A stretch of DNA of 32,771 nt from Thermoleophilia bacterium (GTDB lineage Bacteria; Actinomycetota; Thermoleophilia; Gaiellales; Gaiellaceae): assembly GCA_025936995.1 (NCBI GenBank), contig JAICSH010000021.1:1-32771 (forward strand). The letters run 5' to 3'. The first letter of the stretch is position 1; every line of letters begins with the position of its first letter. Positions 17,241-25,269 of this stretch are shown in pieces. The notes under the pieces are model-generated. The model was given only the letters and a program-made list of their open reading frames with translations, did no database searches and was not told the DNA's origin. A program made the position numbers and the translations under genes.

Positions 17241-18533
17241 GTGGCGACGAAGCAGGCGACCTTCGAGGAGCTGAAGCATGCAGGCCTCGACGAGCTCGAC
17301 CCCGACATCGGGCGGCTCCTCGGTGACGAGCTCGAGCGCCAGCGCGGCCAGATCGAGCTGATCGCCTCCGAGAACTTCACGTGGCCGGCGGTGCTCGAGG
17401 CCGTCGGGTCCGTCGCGACGAACAAGTACGCGGAGGGGTATCCCGGCCGCCGCTACTACGGAGGCTGCGAGGTCGTCGACGAGATCGAGCAGCTCGCGAT
17501 CGACCGTGCGAAGGAGCTGTTCGGCGCGGAGCACGCGAACGTCCAGCCGCACGCGGGCGCGCAGACGAACATGGCCGTCTACGCGGCGGTGATGCAGCCC
17601 GGCGACACGCTGATGGCGCTCGCGCTCAACCAGGGCGGGCACCTCACCCACGGCCACAAGGTCAACTTCTCCGGCCGGCTGTACGACGTCGCGCACTACG
17701 AGGTCTCGCGCGAGACGATGACCGTGGACTACGACGACGTGCTCGCGAAGGCGAAGGAGGCCCGGCCGAAGGTGATCGTGTGCGGCGGCTCCGCCTATCC
17801 GCGCACAGTCGAGACCGACCGGCTCCGCGCGATCGCGGACGAGGTCGGCGCGCTCCTCCTCTGCGACATGGCGCATTTCGCCGGCCTCGTCGCCGCCGGG
17901 CTCCACCCGAATCCGGTCGAGCACTGCGACTTCGTCACCTCGACGACGCACAAGACGCTCGCCGGGCCGCGCGCAGGCTTCATCCTCTGTCGCGAGGAGC
18001 ACGGGAAGGCGATCGACTCGGCGGTGATGCCGGGAATGCAGGGCGGCCCGCTGGAGCACACGATCGCGGCGAAGGCGACGTGCTTCCGCATCGCGATGAC
18101 CGACGCATTCCGCGAGTATCAGGCGCAGATCCGGCGCAACGCCAATGCGCTCGGGGAGACGCTGCTCGAGGGCGGGCTCTCGCTCGTCACCGGCGGCACC
18201 GACACGCACCTCCTGCTCGTCGACCTCCGCGACTCGGAGTGGACGGGCAAGGCGGCCGAGGAGCGGCTGCACGAGATCGACGTGACCGTCAACCGCAACA
18301 CAGTCCCGTTCGACGAGCGCTCGCCGTTCGTCACCTCGGGAATCCGGCTCGGCTCTCCGGCGATGACGATGCGCGGCTGCGACGAGGACGACTTCCGGGA
18401 GATCGGGCGGGTCATCTGCGAGGCGCTGACCGAGTCGCCCGACCTCGACGCGCTCCGCGGCCGGGCCGCGGCGCTCTGCGCGAAGCGGCCGCTCTACGAG
18501 GGGTTCCGCGGCTACACGACATACGTCGCTTGA
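17241..18533 (+). CDS. glyA: Serine hydroxymethyltransferase
   Basis: A 430-residue PLP enzyme that converts serine and tetrahydrofolate to glycine and methylene-tetrahydrofolate. The PLP lysine is K238 in STTHKTLAGPRAGF. Other blocks are IASENFTWPAVLEAVGS, NKYAEGYPGRRYYGGCE, NVQPHAGAQTNMAVY and VMPGMQGGPLEHTIAAKA. Length and domain order are normal. It starts at GTG 17241, and its stop overlaps the upp start (TTGA). The glyA-upp pair also precedes the ATP synthase operon in Bacillus. Confidence 0.96.
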   Translation: MATKQATFEELKHAGLDELDPDIGRLLGDELERQRGQIELIASENFTWPAVLEAVGSVATNKYAEGYPGRRYYGGCEVVDEIEQLAIDRAKELFGAEHANVQPHAGAQTNMAVYAAVMQPGDTLMALALNQGGHLTHGHKVNFSGRLYDVAHYEVSRETMTVDYDDVLAKAKEARPKVIVCGGSAYPRTVETDRLRAIADEVGALLLCDMAHFAGLVAAGLHPNPVEHCDFVTSTTHKTLAGPRAGFILCREEHGKAIDSAVMPGMQGGPLEHTIAAKATCFRIAMTDAFREYQAQIRRNANALGETLLEGGLSLVTGGTDTHLLLVDLRDSEWTGKAAEERLHEIDVTVNRNTVPFDERSPFVTSGIRLGSPAMTMRGCDEDDFREIGRVICEALTESPDLDALRGRAAALCAKRPLYEGFRGYTTYVA

Positions 18534-19165
18534 CGGAACCTCGCCTCACCGTCGTCCAGCACCCGCTGATCCAGCACAAGCTCGGCTACCTCCGCGACAG
18601 GGAGACGCCGACCGTTCACTTCCGGAAGCTCGCGAACGAGATCACGCTCCTTCTCACCTACGAGGCGACGAAGGACATGGCTACCGAGGAGGCGGAGGTC
18701 GAGACGCCGCTCGAGCGGATGACCGTCAAGCGCATCTCCGGCAAGAAGGTGGCGGTGTGCCCGGTGCTGCGCGCCGGCGTGGGGATGCTCGACGGTGTCC
18801 TCTCGCTCGTCTCGAGTGCGCGCGTGGGCTTCGTCGGGATGTATCGCGACGAGGAGACGCTCGAGCCCGTGCAGTACTACCTCAAGCTGCCGGACGATCT
18901 CGCGGAGCGGGACGCGATCGTCCTCGACCCGATGCTCGCGACCGGCCATTCGAGCTGTGCGGCGATCGCGGCCGTGAAGGAGGCCGGCGCGCAGTCGGTG
19001 ACGCTCGTGTGCATCGTCGCCGCTCCGCCGGGGGTGGTGGAGGTGCATCGGCAGCATCCCGACGTGCACATCGTGTGCGCGGCACTCGACCGGGGCCTGA
19101 ACGAGCGCGGCTTCATCGTCCCGGGGCTCGGCGACGCCGGCGACAGGCTCTACGGCACGAAGTAG
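18530..19165 (+). CDS. upp: Uracil phosphoribosyltransferase
   Basis: A 211-residue UPRTase that makes UMP from uracil and PRPP. It starts LTVVQHPLIQHKLGYLRD and has RISGKKVAVCPVLRAGVGML, the PRPP loop LDPMLATGHSSCAAI, and the uracil-binding end GLGDAGDRLYGTK. The start is TTG 18530, giving a 4-bp overlap with glyA and the usual family length. No upstream ATG or GTG fits without a long overlap. Here the conserved block is interrupted by the accessory island. Confidence 0.94.
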   Translation: MTEPRLTVVQHPLIQHKLGYLRDRETPTVHFRKLANEITLLLTYEATKDMATEEAEVETPLERMTVKRISGKKVAVCPVLRAGVGMLDGVLSLVSSARVGFVGMYRDEETLEPVQYYLKLPDDLAERDAIVLDPMLATGHSSCAAIAAVKEAGAQSVTLVCIVAAPPGVVEVHRQHPDVHIVCAALDRGLNERGFIVPGLGDAGDRLYGTK

Positions 19166-19174
19166 GTCTCGCGG

Positions 19175-19702
19175 GTGAGCGGAGAGCGCCTCCACGCCGT
19201 GGCGAGGGAGCTGCAGCCGGAGATCAGGCCTGCCGCGGACGAGGACTGGGCCGGCATCTTTCCGTTCTACTCGGCGATCGTCGAAGCGGGCGACACGTAC
19301 GCGTTCCCGTTGGGCCAGTCGCTCGAGGAGGCCCGCCCGTGGTGGATGGAGGAGCCGCCGGGCCTGACGATCGTGGCGGTCGACGGGGACGCGATCCTCG
19401 GCTCGGCGAAGATGGGCCCGAACCGGCCGGGCCGGGGCGCCCACGTCGCTACGGCCTCCTTCATGGTCGACCCGGCGCGCCGCGGCAACGGCGTCGGGCG
19501 GGCGCTCGGCGAGTACGCGCTCGCGTGGGCGCGCGACGCCGGCTACGCCGCCATGCAGTTCAACGCAGTGGTCGAGACGAACACCGCTGCGGTCGCTCTG
19601 TGGCAGGCGCTCGGCTTCGAGATCGTCGGCACGGTTCCGGAGGCGTTCGACCATCCCCGGCACGGAAGGGTCGGCCTCCACGTGATGTACCGGCGCCTGT
19701 AG
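19175..19702 (+). CDS. GNAT-family N-acetyltransferase
   Basis: A 175-residue acetyltransferase with the acetyl-CoA pyrophosphate loop DPARRGNGVGRALGEYAL. The following strand and helix are AMQFNAVVETNTAAVALWQA, then LGFEIVGTVPEAF. The C-terminus HGRVGLHVMYRRL is typical of the phosphinothricin-acetyltransferase-like subgroup. The substrate cannot be read from the sequence. GTG 19175 follows the upp stop by 9 bp, so it may be read from the same transcript. It converges on the propeller gene. Confidence 0.87.
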   Translation: MSGERLHAVARELQPEIRPAADEDWAGIFPFYSAIVEAGDTYAFPLGQSLEEARPWWMEEPPGLTIVAVDGDAILGSAKMGPNRPGRGAHVATASFMVDPARRGNGVGRALGEYALAWARDAGYAAMQFNAVVETNTAAVALWQALGFEIVGTVPEAFDHPRHGRVGLHVMYRRL

Positions 19703-19728
19703 TTGCCGGGTCGTCTTTCGAGCCGGCT

Positions 19729-20928
19729 CTAGCTGTTGGGGAAGTACGTGCCGACCGCCCAGACGGCTGTCGGTGAAGCCGCCGCCACGCTCGCGAACCA
19801 GTCGTTGGTCGCCGGGTTCATGCTCGTCACCGGAGACCAGGCGCCGTGGTCGAAGTGCTCGATCAAGGTCTGGCTCTGGAGACTGTGCTCGTCCTCGTGG
19901 TAGCCGACCGCCCACACCTCGTCCCCGGGCAGGGTGACGATGCTCGTGAGAGGCTGGCGGATGCTGTCCGGATGGCCGGTGCGCCCCGGGAACGTCGTCC
20001 AGTGCCGTCCGTTCCAGTGCTGGATCAGTGTCCGGCCGGCGCCTCCGTTGCTCCATCCCCCGACAGCCCAGATGTTGTCCTTCGCGCCGGCGACGGCCAG
20101 CAGGCTGCCTGCATGGATGTTCGGCATCTTCTGCCACGTCTTGCCGTTCCAGCGCAGGGCGAACGGCTGCGTGAACTGATGCTTGTCGTGGACGAAATGG
20201 AAGGTTCCGACAGCCCAGACCTTCGTCGCCGACAGCGCCACAACTCCGGAGAGAGCCGACCGGGAGCCCGAGCGCGGAGCGGGGACCCGCGCCCAGCTCG
20301 AGCCGTCCCAATGGAGAATGAGGCTCCGGCTCGATCCGTAGCCGATGTAGCCGACCGCCCACACATCCGTTGCAGAGACCGGGGTCACGCTGTAGAGCTG
20401 GGCGCCGTGATTCACGGTCGGACTCGGGAAGACCGGGCTTCGAACCATCGACCAGGCCTTGCCGTCCCAGTGCTCGATCAGTGGCACGAGTCCGTGGCCG
20501 TGGCCGAAATCCCCCCACGAGCCGACCGCCCAGACATCCGAGGCCGAGACGGCCGCTGCGCCGTAGAGGTGAACCTCGGATGCTCCGCTCGGCGTGGGCA
20601 TCGCCACCTGCTGCCACGAGGAGCCGTCCCAGTGCTCGGCCAGGGTGTCGAACCACTGGGCGGAGGGAGCGGACGCGGAGTAGCCGGATGAGCCAAGTGC
20701 CCAGGCATCCGCCGCCGAGACGGCGGCGATTGCCGTGAGCGTTCCCGAATCGGCGGGGTTCGGCGCGACCTGGTGTGTCCAGGAAGTTCCATCCCAGAAG
20801 GCAATCAGCGGCGCCGAAATCGGCGCAGAAGCCGAGCTGGAGCCGGCACCGGCCACGCCCAGAACCCCGGAAATGATCACCAGCGCTGCGACAACCCGCA
20901 GCCCCCATGCCCTTTTCGACCCGATCAT
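19729..20928 (-). CDS. Secreted seven-repeat beta-propeller-like protein
   Basis: A 399-residue exported protein. ATG 20928 gives a proper signal peptide (MIGSKRAWGLRVVAALVIIS, ending near ASA); the longer frame upstream looks non-coding. The mature part is seven repeats of about 50 residues. Each has a W-D-G-x-x-W strand (LAEHWDGSSWQQV, LIEHWDGKAWSMV, LILHWDGSSWARV) followed about 30 residues later by VWAVG (SASDVWAVGSWG, SATDVWAVGYIG, NIWAVGGWS). Seven units fit one closed propeller. No catalytic residues, anchor or sortase signal are visible. Binding of a surface or environmental ligand is plausible but unproven. Confidence 0.82.
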   Translation of the reverse strand: MIGSKRAWGLRVVAALVIISGVLGVAGAGSSSASAPISAPLIAFWDGTSWTHQVAPNPADSGTLTAIAAVSAADAWALGSSGYSASAPSAQWFDTLAEHWDGSSWQQVAMPTPSGASEVHLYGAAAVSASDVWAVGSWGDFGHGHGLVPLIEHWDGKAWSMVRSPVFPSPTVNHGAQLYSVTPVSATDVWAVGYIGYGSSRSLILHWDGSSWARVPAPRSGSRSALSGVVALSATKVWAVGTFHFVHDKHQFTQPFALRWNGKTWQKMPNIHAGSLLAVAGAKDNIWAVGGWSNGGAGRTLIQHWNGRHWTTFPGRTGHPDSIRQPLTSIVTLPGDEVWAVGYHEDEHSLQSQTLIEHFDHGAWSPVTSMNPATNDWFASVAAASPTAVWAVGTYFPNS

Positions 20929-21361
20929 GGCCGGATCATCACTGTCGCGGGACCTGGCAACAAGCCCATCCGCGCAGGCCATGCTTTTCCCATACAATTC
21001 GCCCGGGCGGCGGATCATTCGCAGCGCCGAACGGGCCAACCGCGCCTGAACCAACGTCGGAGGCGACGAGATGGGTTCGACCCGGGCGACGCGACGTCGG
21101 TGTCACCCAGTTGCCTCCACAGCTCCTGCGTCGCCAGCGCCACCGAGACACGCTCGGCGTAGTCGATCGCTCAGCTGTGGTAGGTCGCGATGGAGACTTT
21201 CGGCATGCCGTAAGGGTACGCGCACGGCCACACGCGGCGGGCCTGTCGACTCGCGCGCCGCTCCGATTGACTGGCGGTTCAATCCCGTGTTGGATACCCG
21301 TCGGCTCCGCGATTCCGCCGCGCCGTGCCGGCCGGCGGCCCGCCATGAGAGGGGGAAGTAC
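20929..21361. other. 433-bp divergent intergenic region
   Basis: This gap lies between the divergently transcribed propeller and SGNH hydrolase genes. No convincing gene was found; the frames here have no family resemblance. It should hold both promoters. A TACAAT hexamer at 20993-20998 on the plus strand is the best -10-like sequence. A short minus-strand frame near 21200 (beginning MPKVSIATYHS) is interrupted by a stop and could be a gene remnant. Confidence 0.5.
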
Positions 21362-22258
21362 ATGCGCGCAACGCCCACCGCCGCTCGGCGATTTTTCGTT
21401 CTAGCGGCTGCCGTAGTCGTCCTCACGGTCCTCGCCGCAGTCGGCGCCGGACCGAGCTCGGCCGACCCGGTCAACGGCTCCGACGCCAACGGCACGTATC
21501 TCGCGCTAGGCGACTCGGTCGCCTTCGGGTACGTGCCACCCGAAGCCGTTCCCGCGCCGAATTACCTCGACGCCCATTCGTTCGTCGGCTACCCCGAGTT
21601 CCTCGCCCAGCAGCTGGACGAGCGGGTCTCGAACGCGTCGTGCCCGGGTGAGACGGCGGAGAGCATGCTCGTCGCCGGCGCACAGAGCAACGGCTGCGAG
21701 AACTCGCTCGGCTCGCCGGACGGGTACGCGACGCTCTTTCCGCTTCACGTCCAGTACCAGGGAACGCAGATGGAGTACGCGCTCCACTACCTCGCCGCCC
21801 ACAAGCACACGCGGCTCATCACCATCGACATCGGCGCGAACGACGTCTTCCTGTGCCAGGAGACCACCGTCGATCACTGCACCTCGGGCGCCGAGCTCAT
21901 CGGCGTCGCGACCGAGATCGCCGGGAATCTCGCGACGATCATCCATCAGCTCCGCGACGCGGCCGGCTACAGCGGGCCGATCGTCGCGCTGACCTACTAC
22001 TCCCTGAGCTACAGCGACCCGGCGCAGGTGGCCGGCACCCTGTTCCTCGACTCCGTGATCGCGAGCGCCGCGATCGCGAACGGTGGCATCGTCGCGGATG
22101 GGTTCGCCGCGTTCCAGGGGCCCTCGCTCGCGTTCGGCGGTGATCCGTGTGCCGCGGGGCTGCTCATCGGGCTGCCTGACGGGACGTGCAACATCCATCC
22201 GTCTCCCGCCGGGCAGAAGCTCCTCGCCGGGGCGATCGCCACGGCCATCGGACCCTGA
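21362..22258 (+). CDS. Secreted SGNH/GDSL-family hydrolase
   Basis: A 298-residue exported esterase or lipase-like protein. The signal peptide is about residues 1-34 (RRFFVLAAAVVVLTVLAAVG, cleaved near SSA). Block I is YLALGDSVAFGY with nucleophile S52. Block III is ITIDIGANDVF with the GxND motif. The C-terminal histidine is in TCNIHPSPAGQ, where an asparagine stands where an aspartate usually precedes the histidine. Four cysteines downstream could form disulfides. The ATG follows a purine-rich ribosome-binding site (GAGAGGGGGAA). The substrate is unknown. Confidence 0.9.
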   Translation: MRATPTAARRFFVLAAAVVVLTVLAAVGAGPSSADPVNGSDANGTYLALGDSVAFGYVPPEAVPAPNYLDAHSFVGYPEFLAQQLDERVSNASCPGETAESMLVAGAQSNGCENSLGSPDGYATLFPLHVQYQGTQMEYALHYLAAHKHTRLITIDIGANDVFLCQETTVDHCTSGAELIGVATEIAGNLATIIHQLRDAAGYSGPIVALTYYSLSYSDPAQVAGTLFLDSVIASAAIANGGIVADGFAAFQGPSLAFGGDPCAAGLLIGLPDGTCNIHPSPAGQKLLAGAIATAIGP

Positions 22259-22281
22259 GTCACCGCTCTTGAAGCACGCCA

Positions 22282-22307
22282 CGAGAGGCCGCGCAAGCGG
22301 CCTCTCG
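22282..22307 (+). terminator. Hairpin after the SGNH hydrolase gene
   Basis: A perfect 11-bp stem (CGAGAGGCCGC with its reverse complement) closed by a GCAA tetraloop, 23 bp after the stop codon. No T-tract follows, so it is a weak or factor-assisted terminator, or an mRNA-stabilising 3' hairpin. Confidence 0.6.
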
Positions 22308-22312
22308 CAGCC

Positions 22313-22686
22313 TTGGGGCGGGTCAGCAAGGATGAGCCGCGATGCGTGCGGTCGATCGCCTTCTTCGCTCTCGGGCTGGGATTCGCCATCTGGGCGCACG
22401 GGCACATCGGCCGGAACCGGGGGACGCCGATGACCCGGAAGATCGAGCCGGAGCTCGTGACGAGCGGCCCCTACCGCCTCGTCCGCCACCCGATCTACTC
22501 GGGATCCTGGTCGCGGCCGTGGGCACCGCCGTGGCGCTCAGCTGGATCTGGCTGGTCGTCGTAGGGCTGGCCGGCATCTATTTCGTCTACAGAACCGTCG
22601 ATGAGCGGTTCCTGGCGGAGCAGTTCCCGGACAGCTACCCGGCGTACAGGCAGTCGACGAAGATGCTCGTCCCGTACGTCCTCTAG
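22313..22686 (+). pseudogene. Isoprenylcysteine carboxyl methyltransferase-like gene, frameshifted and N-terminally short
   Basis: Two overlapping frames together encode one protein of the isoprenylcysteine methyltransferase family. The first frame gives FALGLGFAIWAHGHIGRN and SGPYRLVRHPIYSG. The second continues with ILVAAVGTAVALSWIWLVVV, YRTVDERFLAEQFPDSY and YRQSTKMLVPYVL. The switch is near 22498-22502, consistent with loss of a single base. The usual first membrane helices are also absent. It is either a decaying gene or a sequencing error plus an unrecognised start. Intact relatives methylate lipids or other small hydrophobic substrates in the membrane. Confidence 0.8.
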
Positions 22687-23489
22687 TCGCCGAAGATCGC
22701 GTCGACGTTCGGGAGGTCGACGAAGCGGGAGAAGGTGCCCTCGCTCGCGATCTCCTGCGCGGCCGCAAGGAATCCGGCCCACGCCGTGCGAGCGAGCGTG
22801 CCGCCGACGCTGATCCGGCGGACGCCGAGGGACGCAGCCTCCGCCACCGTGATGAAGGGCGCGTTGGCGAGCAGGTTCACCGGCTTCCGCGCGGCGGCCG
22901 CCACGACGGCGGAGATCTGCTCGGTCGTCTCGATCCGCGGTGCGTAGAGGCAGTCCGCGCCGGCTTCGGCGTACGCCTTCAGCCTGCGAATCGTCTCATC
23001 GAGGTCTGGCCGGCCGGCGACGAAGCCCTCGGAACGACCGGTGAGGAGGACGCCGGTGCCGCTCTCGTCGATCGCGCGCCGCGCCGCCCGGATCCGCTCG
23101 ACGGCGAGCTCGAACGGATAGAGCGGCTCGTCGGGGTCGCCGGTCGAGTCCTCGATCGACAGCCCCGCGACGCCGGTCCCGACCGCGAGCTTCACGTTCG
23201 CCGCGACCTCCTCCGGCTCGTCGGCGAAGCCGCCCTCGAAATCCGCGTTGACCGGGACGGATACAGCCCCGGCGATCTCCCGCAGGTGCGCGAGCATCTG
23301 GTCGCGCTCGACGCCGTTATCGGCGCGCGCCGCCGTCCACGCGAACCCCGCGCTCGTGGTGGCGAGCGCCTCGAAGCCGATCCGCTCGAGCGCTACCGCG
23401 CTGCCGACGTCCCACGGGTTCGGGATCACGAAGCAGCCCGCTTCGTGCAGCCGGTGGAACGCCTCGACCTTCGCGTCCTGCGCGCTCAT
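22683..23489 (-). CDS. Isocitrate lyase/PEP mutase-family enzyme
   Basis: A 268-residue TIM-barrel protein of the PEP mutase/isocitrate lyase superfamily. Family blocks are CFVIPNPWDVGSAVALERIG, ATTSAGFAWT, PVNADFEGGFAD (metal-binding D83), GLSIEDST and LLTGRSEGF. It lacks the KKCGH motif of true isocitrate lyase. Possible activities include C-C or C-P bond lyase reactions such as 2-methylisocitrate or oxaloacetate-type cleavage; the substrate is not determined. Its 3' end overlaps the end of the methyltransferase-like pseudogene by 4 bp. No phosphonate-pathway partner is nearby. Confidence 0.88.
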   Translation of the reverse strand: MSAQDAKVEAFHRLHEAGCFVIPNPWDVGSAVALERIGFEALATTSAGFAWTAARADNGVERDQMLAHLREIAGAVSVPVNADFEGGFADEPEEVAANVKLAVGTGVAGLSIEDSTGDPDEPLYPFELAVERIRAARRAIDESGTGVLLTGRSEGFVAGRPDLDETIRRLKAYAEAGADCLYAPRIETTEQISAVVAAAARKPVNLLANAPFITVAEAASLGVRRISVGGTLARTAWAGFLAAAQEIASEGTFSRFVDLPNVDAIFGD

Positions 23490-23564
23490 GCCTCGAACTA
23501 TGAACTGCTGCCCAGTACTCGGGCGCGCGTGCCCGACCTCCCCTCAGGTCGAGCAGTGGCTCTC

Positions 23565-24770
23565 TCAGGGCCGAGCGGGGAAGAGCCGCCTCTCCGTCGC
23601 GAGGTGACGTGCCCACTCGAGGCGGTCGGCGCCGGCGAAGCGGAGGTACGCGAGGAGCGCGTCGCGCATGGCGTCGACGAATCCGTCGGCCCGGCGTGGC
23701 GCGAAGCCCTCCTCCCACCAGAGGCCGAGCACCTCGACGCGGCCACCGTCCCGGTCGATCCGCGGCTCGATCCGGCCGACGAAGCGGTCGCCGAAGAGGA
23801 TCGGGAGAACGTAGTAGCCCCAGCGGCGCTTCTCCGGTTTGAAGAAGCCCTCCCACACGTACTCGAAGCCGAACAGCCCGGCGAGCAAGGACGTGTCCCA
23901 CAGCAGCGAGTCGAACGGCGCGATGAATGCGACGGAGACCGGCGGCTGAGGCGCGGCTTCGAGCAGCGCGAGCTCGGCGGCGAGGACGAAGCGCTTGCCG
24001 CGAGCTCCCTCGATCTCGACCGGCACGAGCGCGCCGAGCTCGACGAGCTCCTTGTGCAACTCTCTGCGAATCTCCGGCGCGGCGATGCGGGCGAACGTGC
24101 CGCCGGCGCCGCCGGCGCCGAGGAGCCCGTGGGCGCGGTGGCGTGAGAGCTGCTTGTGCCGGAGCTGCTCCCGCTCCGGCACTTCCCGTGCGAGCAGCTC
24201 GGCCGGCAGGAGTCGCTCGATGACGTCGTAGTAGCGGAGGTTGCGGTCACGCCGAGCAAGCCCGATCGCGCCGGTGACGGTGTGGGCCTCGAGGACGGAG
24301 CGGACGGCGTTCTCCGGCACTCCGAACCAGTCCTTGGTCGCCCCGCTCTCCCGCTCGAAGTTGGCCGAAGAAAGCGGCCCGTCCGCCCGGATGCGCTCCA
24401 GCACCCGCTCGGCGACCGCGGCGTTGCCCGCGAGCGCTTCCGCGTGGAACTGCACCCCCTTGCGGCCGCTGCTCAGGCGGAACCAGGGAAACTCGTCCGC
24501 CGGGATGAACGACAGCGCCTTGTTCGTCGCCTCGAAGATCTCCCGGCGCTCGTAGAGCTCGTCGCACCAGGCGGGCTCGTAGCCGGCCACCCGCGCATGG
24601 AGCATGAGGTCATGGTTCCGGCCCGCGACCGCAATCGGGTCGAACTGGATGGACCCGAGCTTCCGGATCACCTCGAGAACCGCAGCCGGTCCTCCCGCGA
24701 GCGACCTCGCCGGCGCGAGGAGGTGGCGCGCGGCGAGAAAGCGGCGCGCTGCCTGGGCCGTGACCCTCAC
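23565..24770 (-). CDS. YcaQ/AlkX-type winged-helix DNA glycosylase
   Basis: A 401-residue HTH_42-superfamily protein matching the length and layout of Escherichia coli YcaQ, a glycosylase that unhooks DNA crosslinks. The catalytic Q-hydrophobic-D motif is present as Q42-F43-D44 in GSIQFDPIAVAGRNHDL. The C-terminal block KRRWGYYVLPILFGDRFVGR is also typical. GTG 24770 is chosen because it lies 5 bp after the preceding stop and starts the first helix (TAQAARRFLAARH). It is probably co-transcribed with the CX4R protein gene upstream. Confidence 0.88.
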   Translation of the reverse strand: MRVTAQAARRFLAARHLLAPARSLAGGPAAVLEVIRKLGSIQFDPIAVAGRNHDLMLHARVAGYEPAWCDELYERREIFEATNKALSFIPADEFPWFRLSSGRKGVQFHAEALAGNAAVAERVLERIRADGPLSSANFERESGATKDWFGVPENAVRSVLEAHTVTGAIGLARRDRNLRYYDVIERLLPAELLAREVPEREQLRHKQLSRHRAHGLLGAGGAGGTFARIAAPEIRRELHKELVELGALVPVEIEGARGKRFVLAAELALLEAAPQPPVSVAFIAPFDSLLWDTSLLAGLFGFEYVWEGFFKPEKRRWGYYVLPILFGDRFVGRIEPRIDRDGGRVEVLGLWWEEGFAPRRADGFVDAMRDALLAYLRFAGADRLEWARHLATERRLFPARP

Positions 24771-24775
24771 GGTGC

Positions 24776-25219
24776 TCAGGAGAGCTGTACGAGACCCTTT
24801 GCGACCCAGTCGCGCAGCTCGTCCGACTTGACGAACTGGGCGTCGTCGGTCTCGGCGCGTGCCAGCACGTCGTCCGGCGAGGCGCCGGCGCGCAGGCCCG
24901 CGTAGAGGTAGATCAGTGCGGAGGAGCGAGGCCCCGTCCGGCAGGTCACCAGGGTCGGCCGCGGCAGGTCGTCGAGGGCCTCGACCTGTCGGCGGGCGAG
25001 CTCGACGTCGAGCTGAATCGGTGGGTCCGAGACGACGTTCACCGACACGGGCACGGCGCGCTCCACGTCCGCGTACGACATCCCGCCCTCCATCGAAGCG
25101 AACTCCTCGCCGCAGAGGTAGAGCCACGACGCTGCGCCCTTTTCGCGCGCGAACGCCTGCGGGTCCTCGACCAGCCCACGGTTGTTCATCAGGTCGGTGG
25201 GCGTTGCGAAGTCGGTCAT
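24776..25219 (-). CDS. Small CX4R phosphatase/sulfurtransferase-like protein
   Basis: A 147-residue protein. Its one clear signature is LVTCRTGPRSSAL, with C93 and R98, the form found in DUF442 (beta-lactamase-hydrolase-like) phosphatase or sulfurtransferase domains. The preceding strand VNVVSDPPIQ and the spacing fit that fold, but the N-terminal 55 residues are unfamiliar. It starts at ATG 25219 with a TAGGAT hexamer 6 nt upstream and ends 5 bp before the YcaQ-type gene. Its role is unknown; DUF442 proteins often act in sulfide or persulfide handling. Confidence 0.62.
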   Translation of the reverse strand: MTDFATPTDLMNNRGLVEDPQAFAREKGAASWLYLCGEEFASMEGGMSYADVERAVPVSVNVVSDPPIQLDVELARRQVEALDDLPRPTLVTCRTGPRSSALIYLYAGLRAGASPDDVLARAETDDAQFVKSDELRDWVAKGLVQLS

Positions 25220-25225
25220 GCCTCG

Positions 25226-25231
25226 ATCCTA
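25226..25231 (-). promoter_or_regulatory. Candidate -10 element (TAGGAT) for the CX4R protein gene
   Basis: On the minus strand TAGGAT ends exactly 6 nt before the ATG at 25219, with no ribosome-binding site between them. This suggests a leaderless transcript carrying the CX4R and YcaQ-type genes. Confidence 0.5.
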
Positions 25232-25269
25232 CGCCTCCGGAGTCGCCACGCCATATCGTCTTGCGGCCC

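Noticed and set aside
18512-20908. 798-residue minus-strand open frame
   Set aside because: It lies opposite upp and the GNAT gene and out of frame with the propeller gene; its translation is compositionally biased and has no recognisable domain.
21060-21207. Minus-strand frame beginning MPKVSIATYHS, then a stop, then DYAERVSVALATQELWRQLG
   Set aside because: The pieces do not form an open frame and match no family I know; noted only as a possible remnant in the divergent spacer.
21270-21300. GGTTCAATCCC resembling the T-arm of a tRNA
   Set aside because: The stem is incomplete, no acceptor or anticodon arm can be placed upstream, and no NCCA-like 3' end follows.
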